From the NCBI GenBank assembly GCA_014376435.1, contig JACMRL010000015.1:62001-126000 (forward strand): a stretch of 64,000 nucleotides of DNA, given 5' to 3'. This DNA is from Bdellovibrio sp. (lineage in GTDB: Bacteria > Bdellovibrionota > Bdellovibrionia > Bdellovibrionales > Bdellovibrionaceae). Positions within the stretch are counted from its first letter, which is position 1. Each line of letters starts with the position of its first letter. The notes under the pieces were generated by a model that did no database searches, was not told where the DNA came from, and saw only the letters and a list, made by a program, of their open reading frames with translations. Below, piece after piece: positions 62,029-64,000 of the stretch. Made by a program: the position numbers and the translations under genes.

Positions 62029-62508
62029 ATGAAGTTTATGGAGCTTACTGGCCAAACATTTTCTGAAAACGAACTTTTTGAAGTAGTACTTTTCGAAGTT
62101 GAAAGTGATTACGATCAGCATTCGTCTGATTGTATGAATATTTTTTTCGAGCGGATTGAAAATAAAAAAATTAAAGTGACGGAAATTATTCGATTCGAAG
62201 ATATCGCTGCTCTGGATAAGTGTGAACGACAGAATATTGAAAAAAAAGAGTGGATTAGTGTTGATGGTAAGAGCGGAAGTATCAGACTAATGCTTTGTCG
62301 CTTTGATCGCACCGGTGAGCTAGCCGTCGTCTACAACGACAATACAAGAACTAGAAGAGAAGAGTCGCATTTGTCGTGGTTAGACGAATATGAAGATTAC
62401 GGAAAACCCCTTACTGAAGAAGAGATGCGTTTGGGTTTTCAAGAGCTTTGCGGTGTTCTTCAAAGTAATGAATTAAAACAAAATTTAAAACCTAAAAAAG
62501 CCATATAA
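62029..62508 (+). CDS. Acidic soluble protein of unknown function
   Basis: The 159-residue protein has no signal peptide. It is acidic (LFEVVLFEVESDYDQHSSDC, SHLSWLDEYEDYGKPLTEEE) with a basic C-terminal tail (LKQNLKPKKAI). The mix of strand and helix is that of a small globular protein; no family is recognised. It is isolated between two broken genes. Confidence 0.5.
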   Translation: MKFMELTGQTFSENELFEVVLFEVESDYDQHSSDCMNIFFERIENKKIKVTEIIRFEDIAALDKCERQNIEKKEWISVDGKSGSIRLMLCRFDRTGELAVVYNDNTRTRREESHLSWLDEYEDYGKPLTEEEMRLGFQELCGVLQSNELKQNLKPKKAI

Positions 62509-62522
62509 CATAAAGCCGTCAT

Positions 62523-62930
62523 TCAAAAAAAAACTGGATCACCAGTTTCTAGGGCTGCGCGAACAACTTTAGAAGCATTATGGCTAAGACTCTTTGAGGC
62601 CGATGGTCGCTCGATAGTTCCAAGACCGATTAACTTCGCATGATCATTATAATCGTGCATCAGCAATTCATCTTCTACCGCTGTAAAGTAGAGTCTCACT
62701 AATTCTTGCGGTCTTTCGATTCGATATGTCTTGATCAGAAGGTCCTTCAGTTCCGAAAACCCGCCCACTAATTCTGTCTGCTGCACTAGATCCGCCCGTG
62801 TTTGTTTAAACGCAGACTTTTGCAAAAACCGAGCTTACTTGCTGGCTTCCTGCGCAATCAGGGATCGCAAAAAACCTAGGCGACAGCCCGCAAGTCCGAT
62901 ACCATCATTTAGTACACTCACCAGAGACAT
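62523..62930 (-). pseudogene. Small gene interrupted by an in-frame TAA
   Basis: From ATG 62930 the frame reads 31 residues (MSLVSVLNDGIGLAGCRLGF, then LRSLIAQEASK), meets TAA at 62837-62835 and continues ARFLQKSAFKQTRADLVQQT, then ELVGGFSELKDLLIKTYRIE and ELVRLYFTAVEDELLMHDYN to the stop at 62523. The two parts are in the same frame and both look protein-like, so a nonsense mutation in a gene of about 135 codons is likely. TTG 62825 could start a truncated form. The product is not recognised. It is divergent from sppA by 15 bases. Confidence 0.5.
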
Positions 62931-62945
62931 AACCAGAGGCATAAT

Positions 62946-63920
62946 ATGAATACATGGTCGACTCGTAAAAAATTCTTCTTCGCTTTAATTTTCTTTATTT
63001 TAGGCGGCATGGTTTACAAAGGTTATAAATCTTATAGCGTCAGCGAATCTTCGCGTTCGATTTCTAAAAATGAAATTCTTCATTTAGAATTAAATGGCGT
63101 GATCATGAATGGGAAGAAGTTTCTTTCGCAGTTAAAAAAATATTCTAAAGATGCGTCAGTTAAAGCGATCGTCATTGATATTAATTCTCCGGGCGGAGCC
63201 GTTGGACCTTCGCAAGAAATCTTTACCGAAATTAAGCGTACTAAAGCAGAAACGGGTAAGCCGGTAATTTGTGTATCGACGGGTTTAATCGCCAGCGGTG
63301 GTTATTATTCAGCTCTTGCTTGTGATAAAATTATTGTGGCTCCAGGTACAATGATTGGTTCAATCGGCGTAATTATGGAATTTGCTAATTTAGAAAAACT
63401 TTATGATTGGGCGAAAATTTCTAGATACACAATTAAATCTGGAAAATTCAAAGACTCGGGCGCTGAATACCGCGCCATGCGTGATGATGAGCGCGCTTTG
63501 TTCCAAGATATGATCAACGAAGTCTACGCACAATTTCGTGATACAGTCGTCGCGGAACGAAAATTAGATGTAGCAACGGTAAACGCTTACGCCGATGGCC
63601 GTGTAATGACGGGTGCTAAAGCAGTTCAGCTGAAATTCGCCGATGAAATTGGTACCTTTGAAGATGCGGTTCGTTTAGCGGCAGCGGATGCAAAACTGGG
63701 TAAAGACGACTACAAACTTTTTAAACCTCGTCGTGAAAAAGCTAGCATCATGGATTATCTTTTTACCGACGAAGATGATGATGAGTTAAATAGCCTTAGT
63801 GAAGTGAAAGCCCTATTAGGCGCCTCAAAGGGTGCTTCACTAAAAGAGATGACCGAAATGTTTTTAAAAACAAAGTATTTAAACCAACCGCTTTATTTAA
63901 TGCCGGGCTACTGGCAGTAA
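62946..63920 (+). CDS. sppA: Signal peptide peptidase SppA
   Basis: The 324-residue membrane-anchored serine protease cleaves leftover signal peptides. It has an N-terminal anchor (KKFFFALIFFILGGMVYKGY), DINSPGGAVGPSQEI, the nucleophile Ser in STGLIASGGYYSALACDKII, GSIGVIMEF, the catalytic Lys region IKSGKFKDSG and GRVMTGAKAVQLKFADEIG. The C-terminal acidic stretch FTDEDDDELNS is unusual. Only one SppA domain is present, as in the short 36K type. Confidence 0.92.
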   Translation: MNTWSTRKKFFFALIFFILGGMVYKGYKSYSVSESSRSISKNEILHLELNGVIMNGKKFLSQLKKYSKDASVKAIVIDINSPGGAVGPSQEIFTEIKRTKAETGKPVICVSTGLIASGGYYSALACDKIIVAPGTMIGSIGVIMEFANLEKLYDWAKISRYTIKSGKFKDSGAEYRAMRDDERALFQDMINEVYAQFRDTVVAERKLDVATVNAYADGRVMTGAKAVQLKFADEIGTFEDAVRLAAADAKLGKDDYKLFKPRREKASIMDYLFTDEDDDELNSLSEVKALLGASKGASLKEMTEMFLKTKYLNQPLYLMPGYWQ

Positions 63921-63929
63921 GAGATTGCT

Positions 63930-64000
63930 TTGAAAAAAACGGGTAAAGCAAAAGCTAAAACAAAAGTTATTAAAAAAAGTCCCGCTAAAAAAGCGAAGGC
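63930..64000 (+). CDS. Lysine-rich protein, 3' end outside window
   Basis: From TTG 63930 the frame reads KKTGKAKAKTKVIKKSPAKK and continues past the window edge. Lys/Ala/Pro-rich starts of this kind occur in histone-like or HU-family proteins with basic tails. Only 23 codons are visible, so the identity is a guess. Confidence 0.45.
   Translation, partial: MKKTGKAKAKTKVIKKSPAKKAK

Overview
The window looks like chromosomal DNA from a Bdellovibrio-like bacterium (phylum Bdellovibrionota). This is inferred from its gene repertoire and not from any marker RNA. The pointers are AT-leaning coding sequence, many short secreted proteins and lipoproteins, a secreted trypsin-family protease, a very large tail-collar/YadA-like surface protein, an EF-G of the mitochondrial/spirochaete type, an NFACT protein, a SPL-like radical SAM enzyme and a GldA/F/G-like ABC cluster. 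No rRNA, tRNA or CRISPR array was found.

Layout. 1-2.7 kb: two outer-membrane barrel proteins, a broken small gene, a membrane protein and a HigBA-type toxin-antitoxin locus whose toxin is interrupted by a stop. 2.9-12.4 kb: fusA with its terminator and a leader hairpin, an M48 lipoprotein protease, recQ-aat, a secreted S1 protease, and three exported proteins of unknown function. 12.4-21.7 kb: a phosphate and polyphosphate block (phosphatase-ppk, DUF3095 protein, ppx, phoU-response regulator-histidine kinase, RNA methyltransferase). 21.8-31.3 kb: secreted coiled-coil protein, NFACT protein, then a tightly packed run of ABC ATPase, ABC permease, GldG-like, DUF4340, GHMP kinase and DUF429 genes. 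31.3-35.6 kb: RAYT-type transposase, radical SAM pair, HAD-like protein, FecR/AgmX-like protein and secG. 36.1-41.6 kb: tmk-holB-tatD and gap-pgk-tpiA. 41.5-46.3 kb: small exported proteins and a HipBA locus with three spaced palindromic operators. 46.8-53.2 kb: a 1724-residue surface fibre protein followed by decayed copies of the same kind of gene. 53.2-64 kb: ilvA with a 14-bp tandem repeat at its end, a HyuB-like gene and partner, hisC-cmk-(long inverted repeat)-rpsA, several small or broken genes, sppA and the start of a lysine-rich protein.

The most striking general feature is the number of small accessory genes that are still readable through a single in-frame stop or a one-base frameshift: positions 1413, 2580, 52520, 61641 and 62837, and more speculatively 44749 and 46589. 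The stops are a mix of TAA and TGA, so recent gene decay (or sequencing error) is more likely than stop-codon recoding. These relics cluster around the toxin-antitoxin loci and the fibre-gene region, which are therefore the plastic parts of the window.

The functional themes are phosphate/polyphosphate signalling (ppk, ppx, phoU, two-component system, phosphatase), envelope and surface biology (barrels, proteases, fibre proteins, SecG, SppA) and core housekeeping. No wholly new defence or secretion system could be demonstrated. The best candidates for new biology are the ABC/DUF4340/GHMP/DUF429 run, the HyuB-like pair, the HipBA operator array and the stem-loop in front of rpsA.
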